Below are positions 23,384 to 34,670 of a stretch of 64,000 bases of DNA, one piece after another (position 1 is the stretch's first letter; each line of letters opens with the position of its first letter). The DNA lies in contig CM060734.1 in the NCBI GenBank assembly GCA_030704615.1, forward strand, positions 29,466,042-29,530,041. Direction: 5' to 3'. A program made the translations under genes and the position numbers. The notes beneath the pieces were generated by a model. It was not told the origin of the DNA and ran no database searches. It saw only the letters and a program-made list of their open reading frames with translations. This DNA is from Takakia lepidozioides. Lineage: Eukaryota; Streptophyta; Takakiopsida; Takakiales; Takakiaceae.

Positions 23384-23800
23384 GTATCCCTATCTAGAAT
23401 CATCTCACACGCAAATTCAGCTGCATAATTCGCAGGTTAAATCAGCTCAACTTCCTTTGGGGCATGCTCTGAGGTAAAAGAGATCAACAATTTTGCATCC
23501 TGTTGACTGCAAGAGCTTGAGCTAGTCGTCCTCTAAACAGAAATATAAACTGAATGTTGATATCTTCACCAGATGGATGAGCTGCATCACATTCAACTGC
23601 CTATCCTATCTACTCACATGCAGTCTTCCAGTTACGGAATGAGCCTACCTCTCAATATATCCTTTCCCCTCACACTCAGCTTCACTTGCTCTACCAGAAA
23701 TACAACCTCAATGCCATGTAAGCAATGCTCTGAAACAAAAGAATTAACCGTAGATTCCACTGCTGCCACTGTAAACTCCAAACTCTTATCAATAGCATCT
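22560..23800 (-). repeat. Five-copy tandem repeat in coding sequence, period 261-291 bp
   Basis: A landmark encoding the EHFPEVA-like segment occurs at about 22611, 22891, 23182, 23458 and 23719 (plus-strand positions), giving spacings of 280, 291, 276 and 261 bp. The three copies nearest 22.9 kb are the best preserved. The two near 23.4-23.8 kb contain stops or indels and lie in what may be introns. Confidence 0.75.
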
Positions 23801-23911
23801 GTCATTCTTTCTTTCATCACATTGAGCTTTCTCGCACTCACATGCATTATCATTTCAATAATTTCCATCCAATTCTGGGGCATGCCGACCTTGGACTTGT
23901 TGGGACTCTTC

Positions 23912-25051
23912 TTACGCTTGTACACAGCCAGTATAACAACTCATACCTTGTAATTTACCCTGAGCAATCCTTGAATTAGCAGCTGTATGCTCTTGTTCCC
24001 TGCCTACTTCAGACTTTTCATCCCCTTCCATGAATGCAAAATCATAGGTCTTTCCATTTGATTTCATGAGGCATTTGCCACAACTCACCCCTTGACGTTG
24101 ATTCCTAGCAATCGTTAGGTCAACAACTGAGCGCCCTTGTTGCTTGCCCCGCATTTCCATAATAAGGAGTAGCACTTGTGCTGCAACGAAAGAATTCGAC
24201 ATGGAGGCACAAAACCTACTCGAGAGTGCAACAGCAATCTTCATGGATAGCTGCCACCGACTGCTACCCCGCAAAGGTGGATTTTCCACGGCCATCTGGC
24301 TGTCAAGAGGTAGACGTAGCCACGGCAAAACGACCAACTCAACCAATGGCCAGTTCATGTTTGGAGGTATCATCTTCAATCCAGCTGCACCAGCTATACT
24401 GCTAAGGAGAGTTTTACGCCACCTCCCTCGCTGATGTATATCACTCTTCCTACCCTTGGCGGAGTATTTGGGACCTCGTGAAGCCCTTATTCCAAGATGA
24501 GTATGGACAGGCTCAGTGCGATCACTGGACAAGCGCAGCATAGGATTCTCAATTGTTTTCTTTTGAATGCCACGACACTGTGCTCCACTCTGGCTGGGCC
24601 AATCTCCAGCTTGGCCTGAAACTCCCTTGAATACCTTACAGGACACAACGTTTGTGACCGATTCCTTCTGGCTACAGTCTTCATCCTCTAAGACGCCATC
24701 CCCTTTCGAAGCCTGCAATTTTCTTCTTGTTGTGTCCAAACTGCCTGGAAGTTGTTGCAACCTCGCAAAAAATGAAAATACATTCTCTGTTACCGAGCGT
24801 GGCCCCTTTGACAGAAAACTGCAATCCCATCTCCTGAAAATAATTTTCTTCTCCTTCACGACACGTTGTTTGGAATACGCCAGTGTATCGCTAGAGCGAA
24901 TCTGATGGACCTTCCACAACAGCTTCTCTGGTCTTCTCTTGTGCCACTTCAACTCCTCTGTGATTCCTAGCTCCTCTACATCAGGCGAGAGCTCGTCAAG
25001 TTCCCCCGCTACAAATATTTCCTGCTGCTGCCGACCGAGATCCCGTTCCAT
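23912..25051 (-). CDS. N-terminal exon of the long minus-strand gene, unknown protein
   Basis: The start Met at 25051 is supported by an in-frame TGA a few codons upstream. The 370-odd residues are basic and polar (LKWHKRRPEKLLWKVHQI, KEKKIIFRRWDCSFL). A donor, caag/gtatga, lies near 23947. The next plausible exon starts near 23925 with VYKRKKSPNKSKVGMPQNW and includes NWMEIIEMIM, which resembles WKEAMIGML at the start of the 22053-23383 exon. That suggests the repeat unit extends into this region. Basic patches hint at a nuclear protein, but no domain is recognised. Confidence 0.5.
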   Translation of the reverse strand: MERDLGRQQQEIFVAGELDELSPDVEELGITEELKWHKRRPEKLLWKVHQIRSSDTLAYSKQRVVKEKKIIFRRWDCSFLSKGPRSVTENVFSFFARLQQLPGSLDTTRRKLQASKGDGVLEDEDCSQKESVTNVVSCKVFKGVSGQAGDWPSQSGAQCRGIQKKTIENPMLRLSSDRTEPVHTHLGIRASRGPKYSAKGRKSDIHQRGRWRKTLLSSIAGAAGLKMIPPNMNWPLVELVVLPWLRLPLDSQMAVENPPLRGSSRWQLSMKIAVALSSRFCASMSNSFVAAQVLLLIMEMRGKQQGRSVVDLTIARNQRQGVSCGKCLMKSNGKTYDFAFMEGDEKSEVGREQEHTAANSRIAQGKLQGMSCYTGCVQA

Positions 25052-26066
25052 CCCCAGTGCAGATCAAATGCAACCAAGAACACAAATAAACTCCCGTAGA
25101 TCCTCCTCACCAGCTTGCCAAGCTGCAGCACATCAACGTCCCCTCCATCTCTATCGATTCAGGCAAACGAATGTGCAATGTCAGCCACCTCCAGAGCCAC
25201 CGACAGTTCCCACAATGCATCACATACGACCGATCTGCACTGAAAACCAGAGCGATCGCGAGTGCACTGCTGCCACCTCGTGGAACCTCCAGCTCCAGGC
25301 ACATCCAAGACGAAGCAAGAAAATGCAGCCATGGTTGCAAAGGTACATGCTCAGATGTAGATCCGGAATATACCGGCCCGCACGAGCTACGATGGTGTGA
25401 TCAGACGCAGAGCCAGCGTCGCTGCGAGGCCCTCCTCGCTCGCCTGCACGCCACTTCCGCTTCCATGGCGGCCCCACGCCCCGCTCTCCCGCTCGTATCC
25501 TACTCTACCTGCCCCAATGACAAACACACCACCTCCGACGAATTTTGCTCATCCATCGGCCACCGCTATTCTCGTGGCGTTTCCGGATCGCCGTCTTGGG
25601 ATCCAATTATTAATTCTCATTCATCCGTGTATTCTCCGTCCAAATGTTGCAGAATGCCGTGGTCTGTTCCACTAGACGTCCTCTCAGTCAGAACGAGCCC
25701 CCACTACCTGGCAGAAAGAGTCAAACAAATTCTCCCAGTATTATTCCGATGCCGCAAATGCTCTGCCCCTTCTCTGGACGCGTGTTACGATATGTGGGCC
25801 ATCCCCATTCCAGGCTGGGTTGTTCCATTCCCAAGGAAGGCATATGCCGGAACATGCTGCCTACCCCGTGCAACACTGCCAGCTCGACATCTTATGGATG
25901 AAACTCTAGTACACACTCTTATGAATGACTACATACATCCGAATGTTTTTATCTGTTCTAACTTCAGATTAAAATAAATAATAAAAATAGAACAAAATAG
26001 CGTGCACCGTAGTGCACCCCCAAGGAAACACACGCCGAGGGGTGGGGTTGCTTGTCGTGTGTTGTA

Positions 26067-26103
<37 letters not shown>

Positions 26104-27183
26104 CATACCTTCCACCTCCGCAGCTCCAAGGATCGATGAGCAGAAACAAAAGGCTGTCGCTTGAGGACTGTACCGCGGAAAACGTAAGGAGAACGCTCGG
26201 ATTTTGGCGTTTTTCTTGAAGTAATCTGCACTGTTTCTGAGGCTAAAAATAGTCCAGTGTGTTTTCTGATCTGTGAGCTTTCGACGCCTCCTAGGCAAGG
26301 ATGGCATCATTTGCATCAAAGGCTCCGACTCCTGCGTGAACTGGTGCTGTCGGATGCGATCTTCCCTGACTCTTGCTGAAGGGGACTGAGGATGTGGATG
26401 GCATAGCAAAATTGAAAGACAAGGGGTGGGGCCTGCAGACTGATGGCCAAATGGCACAGGAAGGAAGGAGACGTTGGTAGACCAGTCAAAGCAGCAGGCT
26501 CCTTGTCAGGCTGGCACGTGATTCCGATTTCATTGTAACTGGATGGGGTCCACCATCTTCGCCTCTCGATGTGGCACGGTCACCGGAGTCTCCTCTTCTC
26601 CCGGGAAGACACTTCTCTAATAATAAGTTAGCTTAGCTTAGGTGTAGGAAGGGCCTCGGTGGGAAAGGTCGGTTGGACAAGAGTTCAAAATACGGAGAGT
26701 CCTCACAGCAGCTACAGTGCTTAACTCTAACGTTTCTTTCTTTCCTCTCTTACGTTGCTAGGCATGACGAGCAAAGACGACAACGGCTGAGGGAAATTTC
26801 TGACTGATAACGTTTGGACCTTTTATAGAACCCCAAAGTTTGAGTCGCCACTCAACTCTGTTAAGAGCTCTGGCTGCCAGTAGGTCAGAAATTGACAGCG
26901 AATTTTTCCAGCACCAGCAATGTTTACAGATTTTTCCCTCGCCTGTTTCTGCGTATCTTGAACCCATGCTGTTGGGTGTTTCTGAGGAAGCCCTGAATTC
27001 ATCTTTTCTCTCTCTTATTGGCTGGCGAATTAGGTATGTATTGGCCGAAGCTTCCTCAACAGTTTTCAAGTGCAGGTGTTTCATCATAAATTCTGCATAT
27101 CAGCCAAAGGGATATTGAAGATCCGCTGCGTTCGCAACTGCTTCGGAGAGTTGATAACTATCATTTGCACCTATCTTTCTCTC
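25052..27183. other. Intergenic / 5' flank between two divergent genes
   Basis: It separates the minus-strand gene starting at 25051 from the plus-strand carrier gene at 27184. 25052-25500 is comparatively GC-rich and probably 5' UTR or promoter. A 268-codon plus-strand frame at 25171-25977 has no domain. A CT microsatellite lies at 26069-26098. Confidence 0.5.
26069..26098. repeat. (CT)n microsatellite
   Basis: A pure or near-pure run of CT dinucleotides about 30 bases long, in the intergenic region. Confidence 0.9.
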
Positions 27184-28717
27184 ATGGCTTCCTCGAATTC
27201 CCCACCACAATTCTCTTCTTCGTCTTCCTCCTCTTCAGATTCACTTCGCAAGCAAAGTGACACAGCCATCCCACCCTACTTTAAGGCAGTTTCCGGGTCG
27301 ATGGGGGGCTTAGTTGAAGCTTGCTGCTTGCAGCCTATCGACGTAATCAAAACGCGGTTGCAGTTAGATCATCATAAGAATTACAGGGGAATCTGGCACT
27401 GCGGATCAACAATTGTGGAGAGGGAGGGCGTGCGGGCTCTGTGGAAAGGCTTAACCCCTTTTGCAACACATTTGACATTGAAATACACCTTACGAATGGG
27501 CTCTAATGCCATGTTCCAATCAGCATTGACGGATTCAAAGACAGGGAAGCTAAGTTCCGGCGGTCGTCTCGCTGCAGGCTTTGGTGCTGGAGTTCTGGAA
27601 GCTCTCGCTATCGTTACCCCGTTCGAGGTATTGGCTGGGCTCTTTCTCTGTTACAATCGGTATTGTCTCCAATCTCGAGTCTTGGGTTTTAAGGAAAGAG
27701 AGAGAGATAGGAACTCATGCCGCCCAATGAACTTATGAGACGACAGAGAGAGACATGCTGCGTTTTGAGGGGTTTTAGAAAGATTTGTTCCCAAAGACTC
27801 AAGGAGGGAGGGTTGTTTGTGAGGCGCAGGTGGGGTACCTGTGCGAGAGAGGGAGGAAGGGGGAAAGGATTGTGCGGAGCCATCTGTAGGTATGCGAGCC
27901 AGACTGGTAGAACTGTTTGTAGGGTTACGTCCACAGATCTTACAGACATGTATCTCAGCAGGAAGAAGATTAAAATATTGCAATTGAGATCACCATTGTA
28001 CTTATGAAAATGCCATTTAGGGCTGAATCCATCATCTGAAAGGCTTATCGGAAATCTGGCGAACCTCTAGGGTTAAGTCACAAATGAGAGACCAGTCAAG
28101 CACAGAAGGAATGGAGAGAGAGAGAAAGACAGTTTCATAAAGTTAACAAGCACAGGACCCAAGGCCACAGAACATGGAGAGAGAGAATTACTGTACGGCA
28201 GCAGCAAAAAGGGGTAGGTCGAGAGTTTTTGAGGTACAAGGGACCTGTGCACTGTGCCCATACCATCATCCGAGAGGAAGGTATTCTGGGACTATGGGCT
28301 GGGGCTGCTCCGACTGTGATGCGGAATGGAACAAATCAGGCTGTAATGTTCACAGCAAAGAATGCCTGTGATTCTCTTCTATGGAAGAAGAACGAGGGCG
28401 ATGGCCGCACTCTTCAGCCTTGGCAATCTATGATTTCTGGGTTCTTAGCAGGAACCGCTGGACCTATTGCAACTGGCCCATTTGATGTTGTCAAAACAAG
28501 GTTGATGGCCCAGACAGGGGAGATTCGTTACAATGGAATGGTGCATGCCCTGCAACGAATTTTTACTGAGGAAGGGCTTTTCGCGCTTTGGAAGGGGTTG
28601 CTGCCACGTTTGATGCGAATCCCCCCTGGGCAAGCAATCATGTGGGCTGTAGCAGACCAGCTCACTGGGCTTTATGAACGCAAGTTCTTAAGGCCAGTTG
28701 TAAACGCAAATGCTTGA
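27184..28717 (+). CDS. SFC1: Mitochondrial succinate/fumarate carrier (SLC25 family)
   Basis: This inner-membrane carrier exchanges cytosolic succinate for mitochondrial fumarate and serves gluconeogenesis from fat. Exon 1 (27184-27627) carries the first carrier repeat with signature PIDVIKTRLQL, then TLKYTLRMGSNAMFQ, and stops inside the second signature at TPFE. The last exon (about 28202-28717) resumes with QQKGVGREFLRYKGPVHC, then NGTNQAVMFTAKNA, the third signature PFDVVKTRLMAQ, and RIPPGQAIMWAVADQ. These segments match plant SFC1 closely. The seven or so residues that complete the second signature (VVKIRLQ in Arabidopsis) are not in either exon. They must come from a micro-exon I could not find in the 574-bp gap, or have been lost. 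The start Met sits before a serine-rich leader. Confidence 0.88.
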
Positions 28718-28838
28718 GGCCAGTAGTAGCACGAAGAGAACCGGATCTCTAATCCATAAATTGTTGTTTGGCCATATTGGACAGAGGTGAACCAACCTAG
28801 GATATAGGGAAGAGTGTTTTTGATCAAACTCACTCAAA

Positions 28839-29071
28839 GAGTTGAACTTATCTTTGTAGGTTAGATTAGTTATTTCCAAACGTTTCAGAAAGAGTTCAAC
28901 AGAGCAGTTGCGATGCAGACGGGGACTCAGCTTCAGGCAAGACGGACGGTGAGTTGAACTTATCTTTGTAGGTTAGATTAGTTATTTCCCTCCAAACGTT
29001 TCAGAAAGAGTTCAACAGAGCATCTCCACTGCGATGCAGACGGGGACAGCTTCAGGCAAGACGGACGGTGA
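28839..29071. repeat. Tandem duplication, unit about 112-121 bp
   Basis: 28839-28950 and 28951-29071 are near-identical copies (gagttgaacttatctttgta through gcaagacggacggt). They differ by small insertions in the second copy. Confidence 0.9.
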
Positions 29072-29121
29072 GAGAGAGAGAAAATGTATTCATGCTGTTC
29101 CCTGCAAACATCCATACGGCC

Positions 29122-29161
<40 letters not shown>

Positions 29162-30929
29162 TCCATCAAGGTTCTAGGAAACTTTTGCTATGATGCACTC
29201 CTAGGGGCATCAATGGGAAAACTGAATCCCACAGAGCTGCATGTACATTTCACAAGCATCCAACTATTGAAACCATCTGGGAATTTCCATCCCTCAAGCA
29301 CTGGCATGTCAACCCATTCACAGGTTGATTGGTGTTAATTTTAGGTGCTGCCATGACAGTAAGAAAAGAAAAGGTCAAGTTTCAGTGCCTTGGGTGCCCC
29401 AGTCATTAAGCAGAAGGATGGCAACCAACACAGGAACAGCAGAGGAAGGAATTTGTACCATCCCTTGTAAATGCAATATTCTATAACTTCCAGGGAAGGT
29501 TTGTTGCATTATTGAGATACTAAGATTGTATTACAGGACCAAGCACAATTACATCTCTGTTTTATGGCGTGGCAATCTGATCTATGAAGCACTCCAATAA
29601 ACCTGAATCGATAATCAGATGATCTCTGCAATGCTTCATTGCGAAGTACTTGAAACACCTGGTTGAGAACTAGAGTAATACCAATATATGAGGATGTATT
29701 GGTCAGAAGCTAGCACCTTGACTTAGTCACAACACTCGGTCATCTCTGACCAGTGCATATGCTTCTGTGTTGAGTGCACATACCAACCAAAGAACTTCAG
29801 TTGGACCTCTTGTTATTAGTATGGGTCTAGAGGGGGACAGAGGTGCCCAAGGCGCTAGGAGAGGAAAAAAATTGGAAAGGGAGAGAGCTCCAGATATTTG
29901 TCTAGGTTTGCGTGTTCTTGTGAAACTCTTCAGGTGGAGCATATGACTGATAAGGAAGGTAAACTGCAGTCAAAGAAGTGGTTTTGAAAGATCATCAGAA
30001 AGTATTCTCCATACAGACTACAGTACTTATAAGGTACTCACTACTCACTCATTACATCTCTTCAAAGTCTGTGGTTAAAACTGAAACTCGGTTGACTTGC
30101 TCAGGTGTGATTTGGTATCCCACTTCCAAACCAGCCTCTTGAGGTTCGTCAATTGCCTTTTGGTATGCCAATGTATAGGGAGCAAGAGAGGGTGTAAAAT
30201 CTGAGTCACATTAGAGTTGAAGTCAGGACATATGTGGTTCAGTGGTTGGTGGCAGGACTAGGATAACAGCCAAAAATGCCACAAAGAAACTGAACAAAGG
30301 TATCTTTTAAAATCAGACAACATCTGCGGATGGGGTTGATGGAAATGTCAAGGAAATTGACAGCTTCTGAGACTGGGGAAAGGAATTGTAAAACACTTCT
30401 CCCACCATTTTCCATAGGCAATGCTATGCACTTGTGGTTTGGTGTAGGCTTGAGTATTGCATCTGAAGGAAAGACTGCAAATTCTTCAGGCAGTTGGCTC
30501 AAGTGTCGAGGAATTCAGTTGGTTGTAGGGGGATGCTGTCTGCTTGCAACTCTGTACGTCAAAAGAGGATGGTTTGATATCAGGAAACACCTCACAGCTA
30601 TCTGAGATTGGAGGGAACGAAGAAAAATTCAAGCCAGCATTGAAAGCATGAAAGGTTTGCTCCGATGCTGGCTTACTCTATTGGAGAAGTGCAAAGCTCT
30701 GCCTCATTAGGGCTCACCAAACTCATTTGCAGGTCACTTGTTCTATTTATCCATGAGTAATCTATGTGGTATGTGGTTACTACTGTGCACTTGTCCCATG
30801 CAAAATACAACTTTGTTCATTTCTGCCCCAGTGCTGTTGTGTCCCTGTCTCCTGGTGGGAAAAGAATTTGGAACCATTACAGTCATCTTTTCTCGAAACA
30901 ATGCTTGGCGCCAGGAGCACAACTCCCAG
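29072..30929. other. Intergenic stretch with a (GA)n microsatellite
   Basis: A pure GA run lies at 29125-29158. Otherwise only short frames without domains are present (for example 30330-30605). Confidence 0.6.
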
Positions 30930-31658
30930 ATCCTAGGTGCAGAGTTCGCATGTGTACCATTGCAATCCGAGGCCCTCTTCAGGCTTACAATCTTTCTCCA
31001 TAGATTGCAGGCCCTTCCACCCAAAGGGCTAGTGGCTAGGGCCCTCACAACATCTATGAGGCTCAAAGCTGCAGGTTTCAGGAACTCCTGGTATGCTCGA
31101 GTGGACAGTTTATTTCAACGTAACGGACTTTCTACTGCTTTCCTATTACCAATGAACCCAGATGAGGTGGACATCACATCCAGACATGACCGCAACAGAC
31201 TCATTCGGAGAGAGCTTATGGAATTACATGTCAAGAGAACTTGGATGCTACCCAATCTCACGACAAAGCTCCACTCCTATCGAGAGACATTCTTGGTGCT
31301 CCGCGATGATAGAATCTTGAGACCAAATTACCTTTCAGCACCCTTATCTCCTTCCCTCTTGAGGGCATTGGGGCGGTTCAGGGTGGGTTCCCACAACCTA
31401 CGGATAGAGACTGGCAGATGGGAAAACCTGCAACGGGAGGACCGCCTATGTCCAGCTTGCATAGGGCGCAACAAGGAAATTGAAACTGAAGAACACTTCT
31501 TCTTCTACTGCCCTCTATACTACGAGATCCGTGGGAGATTCCACTGTTTATTCAGTGGAACCCAAACTCTCACTGATGTCTTTCACTATGAGGATCAAAA
31601 ATGCTTGGCAGCCTACCTACACGAGGCCTTCACCCTTAGACAATCGCTAGAACTTTAA
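30930..31658 (+). pseudogene. LINE ORF2 C-terminal region
   Basis: From about GAEFACVPLQSEALFRLTIF the frame reads through the downstream-of-RT region to the terminal zinc-binding module. That module reads LCPACIG, then EEHFFFYCPLYYEIR (C-x2-C, H, C), preceded by RFRVGSHNLRIETGRW. This is the zf-RVT-like C-terminus of plant LINEs. Reverse transcriptase and endonuclease are absent. The frame is intact over its length but has no promoter or N-terminus, so it is not expected to be functional. Confidence 0.8.
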
Positions 31659-31775
31659 TTGTGGTTTCTGGATTTGTTCCTCTCTCATGTTTTCTTCCAT
31701 TTTGTCCCATAAGCTCTACGAGCTTTCCGCGGACGTTATAAAGCACCATTTCATTTCATTTCATTTCTCTCTGCC
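30930..31775 (+). mobile_element. 5'-truncated LINE (non-LTR retrotransposon) with 3' tail
   Basis: Only the C-terminal end of ORF2, the 3' UTR and the tail remain, the usual result of incomplete reverse transcription. The 3' end holds a perfect small hairpin (AAGCTC-tac-GAGCTT, 31711-31725) and a tail of CATTT repeats (31751-31770). The same hairpin-plus-context recurs at 36080 and 36659. Confidence 0.8.
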
Positions 31776-32342
31776 TCTCTCTCTCTTTATATCTGGCTTG
31801 TTGCAGCTGTATTCCCCTGCACTTATGGTAGCACTCTTTATGTTAATTCAAGGTGAATGGACCTGTTTCATTTTTCGGGTATAATGTTCAGTGGTACAAC
31901 TATGACAGAGTTAGAGCAGATTCTAACTTGCTTCACCTGAGGGACTTGGTTTGGAAGGCTAAGAATTGCGCCAGGCCCCAAATTCAACCAACTTAGATCA
32001 TTTCAAGTGTAACATGTACTGCTAACCATGAGGAAAGGTGCATTGCAAGTAGCATGAAAAGGTAGCATATACATACAGTGCAGAAACAAGTCCTTGATGT
32101 ACTCATGCAAAATTTCTCGTGGTTGAAAGAGGATTGGATGTCAAATACATGAATGGCAGAGTCAGAGTCTTCTTCTAGCTTGTGTTGAGACAAGAATGTT
32201 TGCCAGAATCACAGGCACATCGCTGATTGAGTTACGAATTCAATCTATTACCATCTGCACTATGTTTTCATACAGTACACTAAATGTAGGGGCGATATTT
32301 TGAGTCTCACTTTTATAGCAGGCAGGCAGTGAACAAAAACAA
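31776..32342. other. Intergenic stretch, nothing recognised
   Basis: No domain-bearing frame is present. It includes the 3' flank of the minus-strand gene ending at 32343. Confidence 0.5.
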
Positions 32343-33244
32343 TCAGCGAGCTCCATCGGGCAAGGGTCCCAAGGTGCCCTCTCCCTTCTTCAATAACTGC
32401 AAATGATGGAATCGCATGGGATGTTTCAGCTCGAACTCGTTGATGACTAAAGGTTTATTCTCTGCGTAATCGATATATTGTTCAGAGGTTGTGGGGTCTG
32501 CCGGAAGGGGTTTAAGTCGCCGGCTGGTTTTACCATATGATTGAGAAAATAGGTGCTGCAAACACAATCTTAATGTCAGCAAATAAGCGGCTAAGAATAT
32601 TTAGTATCCCTCCCCTAGTCATTCAGAGAAGCAATGGGGCATATCAAGTCTCTTACGTTGTATGCACTGGTAGGTCCACAGCAGGTACATGATTGTTAAT
32701 AGAAATGATCCGCCACACTTCCACAAAATCTGTGAACTGCGTAGGGAAATGGACTTCACCTGTTTAGCATGAAGGTGACCTGTGTAGCCTTTCAGATGGT
32801 GCCTTGCTTCGATAACCTCCAAGGTATCATCCTTAAAGTCTTCAAACTCTCTTCGTGTGCATATATGAACGGACTTGTAGGGAAGATCACCCATTGACAT
32901 ATGTCGGACTGTCGGTTTGACATACTTGTCTGTTGTACCTATACACTGCCTGGAAAATCCAATTGGTCAACTGATAAGCCATTATTATACGAGAACGCAA
33001 ATCAGGCATGCATTTGTGATCTACTTTAGATAAGTACTAGCTACTAGTTACTTGCCTTCTGCCTTCTTGATACATATTGGTAGCACATCTGGCGTCTGTC
33101 ACATTGTCTACCATGGAAGTGGTAAACTTGGGGCAATGGAGTTTTCAACAAAATCTCGTCTCCTAATTTCAGGTCATGGACGAGTTTCCAGACGAGTTTT
33201 TCGAGTCCTTGTGATGTTACTGAACTTGGTCGAGCCAGATGCAA
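32343..33244 (-). CDS. Multi-exon gene of unknown function with a C-terminal hydrophobic segment
   Basis: Three open segments with good splice edges: 33244 to about 33050 (KLVHDLKLGDEILLKTPLPQ, then CDRRQMCYQYVSRR, donor gtaact); about 32948-32658 (acceptor tatag, TTDKYVKPTVRH, then RREFEDFKDDTLEVIEARHH and a hydrophobic LLTIMYLLWTY, donor gtaaga); and about 32555-32343 (SQSYGKTSRRLKPLPADPTT, then a stop at 32343). The codon pattern and splice sites suggest a real gene. The hydrophobic segment may be a membrane anchor. An in-frame TAA at the 5' edge means the first exon lies upstream and is not defined. I do not recognise the family. Confidence 0.5.
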
Positions 33245-34385
33245 TTATATGTTTGCCAGTCCTGTGTGGGTGCACTCAAAACCAGCCGTTTCCCTGGGGT
33301 TGTTGGCATCAACACCACTGCTGTGCAAACTAATCATCCGCTTGATCCCTCGAACTCCGCTGCCGTTTGCGGCCCCTCGGTCCTGCATACGGGCACAAGC
33401 TGGCCTCCAATTTTGTAGTATTGGGAAGTCAATGTTCAGACACTGGCAGGAGGAAGGATTGAAGTGACGAGTAGAGTTCAGATATACGTAGATCCACTCT
33501 ACTTTCGACGGAAACTTAGTGGAGGAGGAAACAAGGATAGGACAGCCGGAAAAATTTGTTGACCAAGTGCTGACGGTCTGGAAGAGCTTGATCGCCCTAG
33601 AAATTTCCCACAAGCTACGTCAGATCCACGAAGGAGGCTTGCTCGAGAGTAGTGATACATCGATGGCTCAGCTGAGGAATGTACTAGTTGAGTAATATGT
33701 ACACTGTAATTTCAAGGGGTAGGCCGCAGTGAGATCCAGCATCAAGCCGGTTTGAACTAGAATTTGAGCTTTGTTGATTGTTTCGGGCATCGTAACGGAC
33801 CTCATGCTGTGCATGTCAATCATGCCCGAGGCATATCGCATACTCGCAGGAGTTCACGCTTGCTTGCTTGCCACCTTAATATTTTGGGTTCGTTAACCAG
33901 CGCTGGCTCTCCTAGCTGGGCGTAGAAGAAATTACGTCCTTCTACTTTGTTTTCAGTACTCTGCAGTAATCGCACCAAGGCACGTAAGCAACAATGCATC
34001 AATCGCCTAGCTATGTACATACACATGTGAGAATAATAATAAATCTGTGGACATATTCACCCGAGAATTCCTGGTCAGATTCAATCAAATGAGACTATCT
34101 AGAGCTTTGGTCAGACTGGTCACTCGACCTGTTTTATCTTCACATCTAAGGAAGGAAAATGTGTGCTCGGGTTCAGATCAGATAGAGATCAGATACAATT
34201 TAATATAGGTTAGAGCCCCACACTCTTTGTGGTAGCCTAAGATAGAAAAGAGCTCGGGGTGAAGGAGATTGAAGATGAAGGGATGGACAGTGGTGCTGTC
34301 AGGAGCCTATCCTGGCTGAATTAATGACCTCTATTATGCCCACTGAACATCGATTTTCATGTTAACTTTCGCCCTTCTCAGCAGT
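33245..34385. other. Region between two minus-strand genes
   Basis: A 122-codon minus-strand frame (33245-33613) is in frame with the downstream gene but separated by a TAA. It could hold part of its 5' end. Otherwise nothing is recognised. Confidence 0.4.
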
Positions 34386-34670
34386 TCAAGTGACATGTGA
34401 GACTTGAGATCGTCCATCAGGTAGCCTCTCCAAAGAGTATGTACACGAACATTTCAGGCGATCTGTTGCAGGAAAAGTGGGCGCACGAACCAGGTGGATG
34501 GCCTTGGGGTAGTAGCCCAGAGAATCCATGATCGCCCCAGCGCGCTTGCATGAATCCGCATACGAATGTCCAATCATATGGTTTCTGTTTGCTGGTATGA
34601 AACCCGTATACCCGGGCATCGGCCCCTCTTTTGCGATTCTTGAATGCGGTACGTGAGCTTTTCCCGCCAT
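34386..34670 (-). CDS. DUF2475/CIMIP2-like (ciliary microtubule inner) protein, possibly partial
   Basis: The N-terminal part reads GPMPGYTGFIPANRNHMIGH, followed by SYADSCKRA. A PGYTGF-P-x-G module of this kind is the repeated hallmark of the DUF2475 family, whose animal members bind inside the doublet microtubules of cilia and sperm tails. In plants such genes would be expected only in lineages with flagellated sperm. The frame is only 94 codons and the last third (LKCSCTYSLERLPDGR) does not look like the family, so an intron probably follows PTFPATD. The Met at 34670 is used as the start. The family call rests on one module. Confidence 0.45.
   Translation of the reverse strand: MAGKAHVPHSRIAKEGPMPGYTGFIPANRNHMIGHSYADSCKRAGAIMDSLGYYPKAIHLVRAPTFPATDRLKCSCTYSLERLPDGRSQVSHVT

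Noticed and set aside
25171-25977. 268-codon plus-strand open frame
   Set aside because: No domain, odd composition, and it overlaps the 5' flank of the minus-strand gene. It reads as a chance frame in GC-rich DNA.
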